From Thiotrichales bacterium (GTDB lineage Bacteria > Pseudomonadota > Gammaproteobacteria > Francisellales > CACEW01): a stretch of DNA of 13,089 nt. Below are positions 7,361 through 13,089 of the stretch, piece by piece; the first letter of the stretch is position 1; every line of letters starts with the position of its first letter. The notes beneath the pieces are model-generated. The model saw nothing but the letters and a program-made list of their open reading frames with translations, did not search any database and was not told where the DNA came from. The stretch lies in contig JAHFRR010000015.1 of assembly GCA_023266165.1 (NCBI GenBank), forward strand, positions 1 to 13,089, given 5' to 3'. A program made the translations under genes and the position numbers.

Positions 7361-7429
7361 CTACGGCATGCACACATCTTTCTGGGAGCCTTGATTGGCA
7401 AGGCTTTGGAATTCCCTCCTCCCTTGCGG
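7359..7429 (+). repeat. 71-bp direct repeat, copy 2 (includes 25-bp module copy 3)
   Basis: Identical to 6892-6962. It starts directly after CCCCTCTCCCCTTGCGG, so the module again interrupts a palindrome just past its loop. Unlike copy 1, its terminal palindrome is complete and continues to 7450. Confidence 0.9.
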
Positions 7430-7450
7430 AGGAGGGCTAGGGTGGAGGGT
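7395..7450 (+). repeat. 56-bp palindromic element, pair 2 left arm
   Basis: Same element as 6998-7053 (TTGGCAAGGCTTTGGAATTC start, CCCTCCTCC - CTTGC - GGAGGAGGG hairpin, one TGGAGGG). It pairs in inverted orientation with 7650-7705 around 199 bases whose sequence differs from the core of pair 1. Confidence 0.85.
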
Positions 7451-7517
7451 GCCAAGCTGCAGCAGTCTTTAAGCTCAAGTCCTTATATTCCAGTAGACAC
7501 AGGACTTTCCTTCGTTG

Positions 7518-7549
7518 TCCTGATGTCACGCGCAGCGGGGCCGTCAGGA
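7518..7549. repeat. small inverted repeat in the second core
   Basis: TCCTGA (7518-7523) and TCAGGA (7544-7549) are perfect 6-base arms around a loop containing CGCGCAGCGGGG. The layout resembles the dispersed 'CATCCCCGCG...CGGGGATCC' repeats of many proteobacteria, in altered form. That likeness is a weak inference; only the inverted repeat itself is seen directly. Confidence 0.4.
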
Positions 7550-7640
7550 ACCAGGATTCATAAGGCTTTCGCGAAGATCATAGTGCTGGATAAGCTTTTT
7601 ATCAATGAATTTTTTAATTACCTCATTCTGCATGTTCTAT

Positions 7641-7790
7641 CCAACACGTACCCTCCACCCTAACCCTCCTCCACAAGGGAGGAGGGGATAAGAAAGCCTT
7701 GCCAAATCAAACATTTCAGCAAGGCGAGGGGGCTTTCAACTTCAGGAAAGATTATCGTTGGCACCCTCTTTTCCCCTCTCCCCTTGCGGG
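7641..7790 (+). repeat. 150-bp direct repeat, copy 2
   Basis: Second copy of the 7211-7360 unit (6 mismatches). It begins with the palindromic element at 7650-7705 in minus orientation and runs into a complete second-type palindrome that ends at 7809 and carries a T-run. Confidence 0.9.
7650..7705 (-). repeat. 56-bp palindromic element, pair 2 right arm
   Basis: Nearly identical to 7220-7275 and inverted relative to 7395-7450. The enclosed unit is 7395-7705 (311 bp). The arms are shared with pair 1 while the core differs, so the arms are the mobile or recombining part rather than one duplicated block. Confidence 0.85.
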
Positions 7791-7814
7791 AGAGGGCTAG
7801 GGAGAGGGGTTTTT
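7773..7814 (+). terminator. probable intrinsic terminator of the proS-btuF cluster, made from a palindromic repeat
   Basis: CCCCTCTCC (7773-7781) pairs perfectly with GGAGAGGGG (7801-7809), directly followed by TTTTT (7810-7814) on the plus strand. An alternative inner stem CCCTCTCCC - CTTGC - GGGAGAGGG (7774-7796) competes. The T-run is only on the plus-strand side, so it fits termination of the btuF transcript and protection of convergent rpsA. It lies about 920 bases after btuF, which implies a long untranslated tail unless an earlier stop exists. Confidence 0.55.
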
Positions 7815-7820
7815 CGACGA

Positions 7821-9506
7821 CTACTCTTCGCGATTCATCTTCTCTTTGATGAGATCTCCAATCGTCGTTGTCATCTTAGGATTCTCATCGCTTTGACGAT
7901 AAGCACGTGCAGCTTGACGCTCTTCATGCTCTTCGAGGGCTTTGATAGACAAGAACACGCGATTGTTTTTGCGATCGACACCTACAAAGGCTGCTTCAAC
8001 CGCATCGCCTACTTTGAAGTGTTGGCGCGCATCTGTTGCACGATCCCGCGCGATATCCGCAGTTTTGAGGTAGCCTTGCAAGCCTTCAACGCCATCGATT
8101 TGAACCAATACGCCATTCTCATCAACTTCGAGCACTTGACCTTTCACAAGATCTAACTTCTGGAATTTGCCGGTGAAGCTGGCAAACGGATCATTTTGGA
8201 GCTGTTTGATCCCCAAAGAAATACGCTCACGCTCAACATCAATAGCCAGAACCACAGCGGTCAAGGCGTCGCCTTTTTTGTATTGACGCACAGCCTCTTC
8301 TCCAGGCTCTGTCCAGGACAGATCAGACAAATGAATCAGGCCATCGATATTGCCATCCAAGCCAATAAAGACGCCAAAATCAGTGATCGACTTGATCATC
8401 CCTGTGACTTGATCTCCCGCTTTATGCGTTGCTGCAAAGGTTGTCCATGGGTTATCGATACATTGCTTCAGGCCTAATGAAATACGACGACGCTCAGGAT
8501 CTACTTCTAAAATCACAACTTCCACTTCCTGGTCGAGTTGAACGACTTTATGAGGATTGATGTTTTTATTGGTCCAATCCATTTCAGAGACGTGCACCAA
8601 GCCTTCAATGCCAGTACCCAGCTCTACAAAGCATCCATAATCTGCAATGTTGGTCACACGCCCTTTAATGCGCTTACCTGCTGGGAATGTCACATCTGCA
8701 TTGATCCAAGGATCGCTGCCCATTTGCTTGAGGCCCAAGGACACGCGTTGTTTCTCACGTTCAAACTTCATGATCTTCACATCCAACTCATCGCCCACAG
8801 CCAACATTTCACTGGGGTGACGGATACGCTTCCAGGACATATCGGTGATATGCAAGAGGCCATCGATGCCGCCCAAATCCACAAACGCACCATAGTCTGT
8901 CAGGTTTTTCACGATACCTTTGACGATCGAGCCCTCTTCCAGATTCCCCAAGAGCTCATCGCGATCCGCGCTGCTCATCTCTTCAATCACAGCACGGCGC
9001 GAAACCACGACGTTATTGCGCTTGACATCAATCTTAATCACTTTAAATTCTAGTGTTTGGCCTTCCAGGAAATCCGTATCTTTCAACGGGCGAACATCGA
9101 CGAGCGACCCTGGTAAGAATGCGCGCACGGTTTCGATTTCCACAGTAAAGCCACCTTTGACTTTGCCCGTTAAAACCCCCATGACGCTGACATTGTCGGC
9201 ACTGGCTTTTTCCAGTCGACGCCAGACTTCCATACGCTTTGCGCGTTCGCGCGAGAGACGGGTTTCGCCATTGCTGTCTTCCACGGTGTCTAAAGCCACT
9301 TCCACGATGTCCCCGACTTTCACCAGGATCTCACCGTTGTCTTCTTTAAACTGCTCGAGGGGCACTAACGCCTCTGACTTCAATCCGGAGTCAATCAAGA
9401 CAAAGTCACGATCAATCCGCACCACGCGGCCTTGGACAATCGTGCCAGGCACCATGTCAACACTGCGGATACTTTCTTCAAATAATTGGGCAAAACTTTC
9501 GCTCAT
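7821..9506 (-). CDS. rpsA: 30S ribosomal protein S1
   Basis: S1 binds the leader regions of mRNAs and delivers them to the 30S subunit. The 561 residues (E. coli 557) contain six S1/OB domains at about 19-87, 105-170, 191-259, 276-346, 363-433 and 450-521. Domains 3-5 are the most regular, with signatures such as DYGAFVDLGGIDGLLHITDMSW (in part, 204-225), DYGCFVELGTGIEGLVHVSEM (in part) and DFGVFIGLDGNIDGLIHLSDLSW (in part). The N-terminal MSESFAQLFEES is typical of the ribosome-binding end. AGGAAG (9513-9518 on the minus strand) lies 6 bases before the ATG at 9506. Two stem-loops occupy the 80-base gap after the serC-cmk stop, consistent with autoregulation. It is the last gene of the gyrA-serC-cmk-rpsA row; ihfB, which often follows, is replaced by repeats. 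Confidence 0.97.
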   Translation of the reverse strand: MSESFAQLFEESIRSVDMVPGTIVQGRVVRIDRDFVLIDSGLKSEALVPLEQFKEDNGEILVKVGDIVEVALDTVEDSNGETRLSRERAKRMEVWRRLEKASADNVSVMGVLTGKVKGGFTVEIETVRAFLPGSLVDVRPLKDTDFLEGQTLEFKVIKIDVKRNNVVVSRRAVIEEMSSADRDELLGNLEEGSIVKGIVKNLTDYGAFVDLGGIDGLLHITDMSWKRIRHPSEMLAVGDELDVKIMKFEREKQRVSLGLKQMGSDPWINADVTFPAGKRIKGRVTNIADYGCFVELGTGIEGLVHVSEMDWTNKNINPHKVVQLDQEVEVVILEVDPERRRISLGLKQCIDNPWTTFAATHKAGDQVTGMIKSITDFGVFIGLDGNIDGLIHLSDLSWTEPGEEAVRQYKKGDALTAVVLAIDVERERISLGIKQLQNDPFASFTGKFQKLDLVKGQVLEVDENGVLVQIDGVEGLQGYLKTADIARDRATDARQHFKVGDAVEAAFVGVDRKNNRVFLSIKALEEHEERQAARAYRQSDENPKMTTTIGDLIKEKMNREE

Positions 9507-9512
9507 TTTTCA

Positions 9513-9583
9513 CTTCCTGAGACCGAGGGTCTCGTCTGGTTAGGTTAAGGGCCTTTTTGAAATTTTGAATATTTCCAAAGGGC
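9513..9583 (-). promoter_or_regulatory. rpsA leader: two stem-loops and Shine-Dalgarno
   Basis: On the minus strand, GCCCUUUGGAAAU pairs with AUUUCAAAAAGGC (11 of 13 positions) around a 7-base loop (9583 to 9551), starting 3 bases after the cmk stop. A second hairpin GAGACC - CUC - GGUCUC (9533 to 9519) directly abuts the AGGAAG Shine-Dalgarno (9518 to 9513). E. coli S1 represses its own translation by binding a hairpin-rich rpsA leader; this layout is compatible with that control, by inference. Confidence 0.5.
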
Positions 9584-9586
9584 TAT

Positions 9587-11386
9587 TTATTTTTTCGGGC
9601 TATTTCTTTTCATCTCCTGAACACACTGCAGCATTTTTTCTAAGACAGCTTCAATGGACAACTGATCCGTAAAAATCTGCACTGCATCTTGCGCGGGCAC
9701 TAGAGGCGCGAGGGTTCGCGTGATATCGCGCGCGTCTCGATCCCTAATATCCTGCAAAATGGAGGCGATGTTAGCACACACCCCCTTTTCTTGCAACTGT
9801 TTAAACCGCCGATCTGCGCGTGTTTCTGCACTGGCAGTCAAGAAAAACTTCAGGTTCGCACGGGGGAAGACCACCGTCCCCATATCTCGCCCATCCGTCA
9901 CCAAGCCAGGGCTCACGGCAAACCCACGCTGGCGCTCTAATAAGGCCTCGCGCACAGGCCCTAGCGCTGCGATCTTCGAGGCCAATGACCCACAGGCTTC
10001 CGTGCGGATCAAGTCCGTCACATCTTGATGCTCTAAGATCACGCGGGGCTCTTTCTCTCCATCCAACCGAAACACAACGTCCAGATCTCTGGCAAACCCA
10101 GCAATAGCCTCGACCTGATCAACAGCCACATCCGCTTGCTGCGCTTTGAGCGCCGTGATGCGATACAGTGCCCCGCTATCTAAAAAATGCCACCCCAGAT
10201 GCGCTGCCAAGGCTCTCGCCGCTGTGCCTTTCCCCACGCCGCTCGGGCCATCAATCGTGATCACCGGAGTAGATGCTCTCTGATCCCCTCCTCCCTCGCG
10301 GAGGAGGGTTAGGGTGGAGGGGCGCACAGAATATTTCTTTTCAAAATCCTTCATAAACCCAATCAAATGCTCGACCCCTGCGAGGGGCATCGCATTATAA
10401 AACGCGGCTCGCAACCCACCTCGCACACGATGACCCATCAAACCCATACATCCCGCTTTTTCAGCTTCTTGGACAAAACACTGAGGACTGAGATGATGTT
10501 TTAAATCAAAAGGCACAACCATTTTTGAACGCCTAGATTCAGGCACTGCATTGTCATAAAGATCTGAGTGATCTAAAAACTCATAAAATAACTTCGACTT
10601 CTGGGCGCTACGGCGCGCCATCTCAGCCACACCGCCCTCTTTTAAAAGCCATTGAAAAACCCGCCCTGCTGTGAACCAAGCAAAAATATTAGGCGTATTC
10701 ATGATAGAGCGATATTTTAAATAGTTCTGATATTGATATAAAGGCGGCGTGCGGGGACTGACCTGAAAATTGAGATCTTTTTGAATCACAGCAACAGAGA
10801 ATCCAGACGGGCCTATATTTTTCTGGGCCGCTGCATAGATCAACCCAAACTGAGTGACATCTATCGCTCGAGATAAAATATCAGAAGACATATCCGCAAC
10901 CAACACCGCTTCACTGCGGGGGAACTCTGGGTATTGAACCCCATCAATGGTTTCATTGGAGGTCAAATGACAGTAGGCATAGCGCTGAGAATCTAACTCT
11001 AGCACTTGTGCTTCACGCATCTCTCGAGATTCGAGCTGATCGGGACGCCCAAACAGCTGCCCTGTTTTAAACGCCTGCGTCGACCAAAAGCCAGACGTGA
11101 GATACAACGCCTTTTGATGCGCACCCAATAAATTCAAGGGTACCATAGAAAAGTGTTCCGAGCCTGAGGCTGTCAGAAACAGCACACCATGGGTGTCCGG
11201 AATCTTCAAAAGCGCTTTGAGATCTTGCTCCGCCTGATAGGCCATCTGGACAAACGCCTCTGAGCGATGGCTGAGAGACAAAATAGAGACGCCTCGCCCC
11301 TCAAAATCCACCAAAGCCTGCTGGCATTCGGCCAGTACAGTATCAGGCAGAACACCAGGCCCCGCACAAAAATTATAGATCGGCAT
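9587..11386 (-). CDS. serC-cmk: fused phosphoserine aminotransferase - cytidylate kinase (SerC-Cmk)
   Basis: One uninterrupted 599-residue frame encodes two normally separate enzymes. Residues 1-353 are SerC (E. coli 362), the PLP enzyme that makes phosphoserine and acts in PLP synthesis: SHR (39-41), the PLP-stacking W101, NETIDG (144-149), the PLP lysine K189 in AAAQKNIGPSG, NTPNIFAWF, and GHRVRGGLRAAFYNAMP (318-334). Residues 373-599 are Cmk (E. coli 227), which phosphorylates CMP/dCMP: P-loop GPSGVGKGT (380-388), DGRDMGTVVFP and RDRDARD. Both domains look complete. They are joined by residues 354-372, most of it encoded by a palindromic repeat. I chose ATG 11386, which gives the family start MPIYNFCAGPG; in-frame Mets at 11401 and 11449 are further upstream with no better SD. 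It overlaps the gyrA stop by 14 bases and has no clear SD, so coupling is likely. The SerC loop 72-79 reads TASGSEHF instead of the usual GGGRGQF/GGASxQF type. Confidence 0.92.
   Translation of the reverse strand: MPIYNFCAGPGVLPDTVLAECQQALVDFEGRGVSILSLSHRSEAFVQMAYQAEQDLKALLKIPDTHGVLFLTASGSEHFSMVPLNLLGAHQKALYLTSGFWSTQAFKTGQLFGRPDQLESREMREAQVLELDSQRYAYCHLTSNETIDGVQYPEFPRSEAVLVADMSSDILSRAIDVTQFGLIYAAAQKNIGPSGFSVAVIQKDLNFQVSPRTPPLYQYQNYLKYRSIMNTPNIFAWFTAGRVFQWLLKEGGVAEMARRSAQKSKLFYEFLDHSDLYDNAVPESRRSKMVVPFDLKHHLSPQCFVQEAEKAGCMGLMGHRVRGGLRAAFYNAMPLAGVEHLIGFMKDFEKKYSVRPSTLTLLREGGGDQRASTPVITIDGPSGVGKGTAARALAAHLGWHFLDSGALYRITALKAQQADVAVDQVEAIAGFARDLDVVFRLDGEKEPRVILEHQDVTDLIRTEACGSLASKIAALGPVREALLERQRGFAVSPGLVTDGRDMGTVVFPRANLKFFLTASAETRADRRFKQLQEKGVCANIASILQDIRDRDARDITRTLAPLVPAQDAVQIFTDQLSIEAVLEKMLQCVQEMKRNSPKK
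10284..10322 (+). repeat. in-gene copy of the palindromic element, coding for the SerC-Cmk linker
   Basis: The 39 bases hold the same hairpin as the intergenic copies, CCCTCCTCC - CTCGC - GGAGGAGGG (10286-10308), then GTTAGGGTGGAGGGG. Compared with the element start at 7220-7258 (opposite strand) there are only about 3 differences. It lacks the outer TTGGCAAGGCTTTCTTAT part. On the coding strand it gives PSTLTLLREGGGD. Its length is a multiple of three and four of its six frames have no stop, so in-frame insertion is tolerated. Confidence 0.9.
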
Positions 11387-13089
11387 GATCAGAGGGCTCA
11401 TCAACAGACGCATCACTTGGCTCAGCACTGGGTTCAGCGCTGGGCTCACCTGCAGCCACAGGCGCTCCTACCACTTCTGCAACCGATTGCAACCCTACCA
11501 AATGCTCATCTTCATCCAATCGAATCAATCTCACGCCTTGCGTGTTTCGACCGATAGAAGAGATCTCACTGGCACGCGTGCGAATCAATGTTCCACCATC
11601 AGTCACCAACAAAATCTCATCCTCATCATGAACAAGAATGGCTTTCACCACCCCACCATTGCGATCAGAGGTTTGAATGGAGACAACCCCTTGAGCCCCT
11701 CGATTGGTCATGCGATATTCGTCGATCGGCGTACGCTTACCATAGCCATTTTCCGTCGCTGTCAAAATCTGCCCCGTCGGCGTTGCAGCTAAAAGCGAAA
11801 CCACGGACTGCCCTTCTTGAAGCCTGATACCAATCACGCCCTTCGCTGCTCTACCCATAGCGCGCACGTCTCCTTCATGGAAGCGCACAGCCTTACCGCT
11901 ATCACTGAACAGCATCATCTCTTGATGGCCATCCGTGAGCTCAACACCAATCAAACTGTCCCCTGCTTCTAGATCCACAGCAATGATGCCTGAAGCTCGA
12001 GGCCGTGAGAAAGCTTCTAAGCTGGTTTTCTTGACAGTGCCCAAACGCGTCGCCATAAAAATATAGTGATCATTCACGAAGTCACTCACTGCCAATAAGG
12101 CCGAGATTGTCTCGCCCTCAGTCAGAGGCAATAAATTCACAATCGGCCGACCTTTAGAGGCACGGCTCGCTTGGGGGAACTCATATCCCTTTTTCCAGTA
12201 GACTTTACCTAAACTGGAGAAGCAAAGAATATAGGCATGCGTACTGGCCACAGTGATTTTTTCTATCACATCCTCATCTTTTAAAGAGGTCGCAGATTTC
12301 CCACGGCCACCTCGTCTCTGGGCCTCATAATCCGAGACCGGTTGGGCTTTGACATAGCCTGAAGATGAGAGCGTGATCACCAGGTCTTCTTCAGCAATCA
12401 GGTCTTCCATATCCATGTCATAATCGATCGCTGTAATCTCCGTGCGGCGCGCATCACCATAGAGCCCCTTCATCTCAACCAACTCCAGGCGAATCACTTG
12501 CATCAAGCGCTCGAAGTCCCCTAGGATATCCAACAGCTCAATGATCTGAAGCAGCAATGCTTCGTACTCTGCTGTCATTTTATCTTGCTCAAGACCTGTC
12601 AAACGATGTAGCCTTAACTCTAAAATTGCATCCACTTGCGCACTGGAGAGCTGATACCGTCCGTCTCTCAAACCAAACTCAGGGCCCAAACCCTCGGGGC
12701 GACAGGCATCTTCACTGACTTTTGACAGCAATCCAGCGACCATCCCCGGCAAAAACGTGCGAGACATCAGTTTCTCTTTGGCTTCTTGCGGGTTTTTAGA
12801 GGCCTTGATTAAGGCAATGATCTCATCAATATTGGCTAAAGCAACGCCCAACCCCTCTAAAACATGCGCACGCTCTCGAGCTTTGCGTAAATCAAAAATA
12901 GTGCGCCGTGTAACCACTTCCTGGCGATGACGAATAAACGCCTGAATCATCTCTTTGAGGTTCAGCGTACGCGGCTCGCCTTCTACAAGCGCCACCATGT
13001 TGATTCCAAAGATGTTTTGCATCTGAGTTTGAGCATATAAGTTATTTAAAATAACTTCTGTATTCTCACCGCGCTTCACCTCGATCATG
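11373..13089 (-). CDS. gyrA: DNA gyrase subunit A, C-terminal part (5' end outside window)
   Basis: GyrA with GyrB introduces negative supercoils into DNA. The window holds about 571 codons: the end of the breakage-reunion domain from the IEVKRGENTEVILNNLY region, the coiled-coil stretch with FIRHRQEVVTRRT (51-63) and ILELRLHRLTGLE (155-167), then the six-bladed beta-pinwheel (about 230-540). The GyrA-box QRRGGRGK is at residues 257-264 of the visible part, which distinguishes GyrA from ParC. The catalytic tyrosine and quinolone-resistance region lie upstream, outside the window. The Met at 13088 is internal, not the start. The tail is acidic and carries a short repeat (EPSAEPSAEPSD, 548-559). 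The TAA at 11375-11373 overlaps the serC-cmk start by 14 bases. Confidence 0.96.
   Translation of the reverse strand, partial: MIEVKRGENTEVILNNLYAQTQMQNIFGINMVALVEGEPRTLNLKEMIQAFIRHRQEVVTRRTIFDLRKARERAHVLEGLGVALANIDEIIALIKASKNPQEAKEKLMSRTFLPGMVAGLLSKVSEDACRPEGLGPEFGLRDGRYQLSSAQVDAILELRLHRLTGLEQDKMTAEYEALLLQIIELLDILGDFERLMQVIRLELVEMKGLYGDARRTEITAIDYDMDMEDLIAEEDLVITLSSSGYVKAQPVSDYEAQRRGGRGKSATSLKDEDVIEKITVASTHAYILCFSSLGKVYWKKGYEFPQASRASKGRPIVNLLPLTEGETISALLAVSDFVNDHYIFMATRLGTVKKTSLEAFSRPRASGIIAVDLEAGDSLIGVELTDGHQEMMLFSDSGKAVRFHEGDVRAMGRAAKGVIGIRLQEGQSVVSLLAATPTGQILTATENGYGKRTPIDEYRMTNRGAQGVVSIQTSDRNGGVVKAILVHDEDEILLVTDGGTLIRTRASEISSIGRNTQGVRLIRLDEDEHLVGLQSVAEVVGAPVAAGEPSAEPSAEPSDASVDEPSDHADL

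Larger units (their letters stand above)
6853..7820. other. repeat-mosaic convergent intergenic region, no gene seen
   Basis: This 968-bp stretch separates the convergent btuF and rpsA ends. I see no credible gene in it. It is built largely from repeats, each listed separately: a 25-bp module (three copies), a 71-bp direct repeat, a 150-bp direct repeat, four 56-bp palindromic arms in two inverted pairs, a minisatellite and a terminator-like palindrome. The stretch 6853-6891 carries only a weak GAGAG/CTCTC echo of the palindromes. The two non-repeated cores are 7079-7210 and 7453-7640. In many gammaproteobacteria ihfB follows rpsA; it is absent here. Confidence 0.85.

Noticed and set aside
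7391..7663. 90-codon plus-strand open frame in the repeat region
   Set aside because: Its N-terminal part is translated palindromic repeat (PPLRRRARVEG type) and the rest is core sequence without coding character.
7395..7705. Insertion sequence with transposase
   Set aside because: The 199-base core has no credible coding frame and no transposase motif; at most it is a non-autonomous element.
6892..7790. Possible CRISPR array
   Set aside because: Repeat units are of mixed length and orientation, the spacers are uneven (tens to about 200 bases), and no cas gene is in the window.
8538..9543. Plus-strand open frames opposite rpsA, such as 8538-9053 and 8920-9543
   Set aside because: They are antisense to the S1 domains, which are unambiguous on the minus strand.
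9551..9597. Hairpin plus T-run read on the plus strand as a terminator
   Set aside because: No plus-strand gene precedes it; on the minus strand no T-run follows, so it is better seen as part of the rpsA leader.
11387..11449. Earlier in-frame starts for SerC-Cmk (11449, 11401)
   Set aside because: They would add residues absent from SerC homologues and deepen the overlap with gyrA; the start at 11386 gives the family N-terminus.

Overview
The window comes from a bacterial chromosome and reads as a gammaproteobacterium. RluC, AmpD, BtuF, S1 and SerC all resemble the Enterobacteria/Pseudomonas forms, and gyrA-serC-cmk-rpsA is the remnant of a well-known gammaproteobacterial supraoperon. LeuRS is a short form (811 aa) with two CxxC pairs and no leucine-specific insertion, a form I associate with Legionella/Coxiella/Francisella-type lineages. 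That placement is a weak inference. Base composition looks close to 50% G+C by eye.

Layout. The left end (1-141) holds the last 46 codons of an unrecognised plus-strand gene. A near-consensus sigma70 promoter (284-311) then drives a compact plus-strand cluster: proS (prolyl-tRNA synthetase), leuS (leucyl-tRNA synthetase), rluC (23S rRNA pseudouridine synthase), ampD (anhydro-muropeptide amidase) and btuF (cobalamin-binding periplasmic protein). The last three junctions overlap by 4, 17 and 4 bases, so translation is probably coupled. The right half is on the minus strand: gyrA (5' end outside the window), a single ORF encoding SerC fused to Cmk, then rpsA. The two clusters converge on a 968-bp gene-free stretch (6853-7820).

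That convergent stretch is a mosaic of repeats. Four 56-bp copies of a G/C-rich palindromic element lie in two inverted pairs around different cores. There is also a 25-bp module present three times, a 71-bp perfect direct repeat, a 150-bp direct repeat with 6 mismatches, a four-copy TGGAGGG minisatellite that fits a G-quadruplex pattern, and a related palindrome followed by TTTTT that probably terminates the plus-strand cluster.

The most interesting observation is that a 39-bp copy of the same palindromic element lies inside the serC-cmk ORF, exactly between the end of the SerC domain and the start of the Cmk domain. It encodes a 13-residue linker (PSTLTLLREGGGD) and joins two complete enzymes from serine/PLP and nucleotide metabolism. 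In relatives such as Pseudomonas the aromatic biosynthesis genes (pheA, hisC, tyrA, aroA) lie at this junction, so the repeat may mark the scar of a deletion. This resembles the ORF-invading palindromic elements of Rickettsia, but here the insertion makes a new gene fusion.

Functionally the window is housekeeping: tRNA charging, rRNA modification, ribosomal protein S1, cell-wall recycling, cobalamin capture, DNA supercoiling, and serine/PLP and CMP metabolism. I see no defence system, prophage, CRISPR array or RNA gene.
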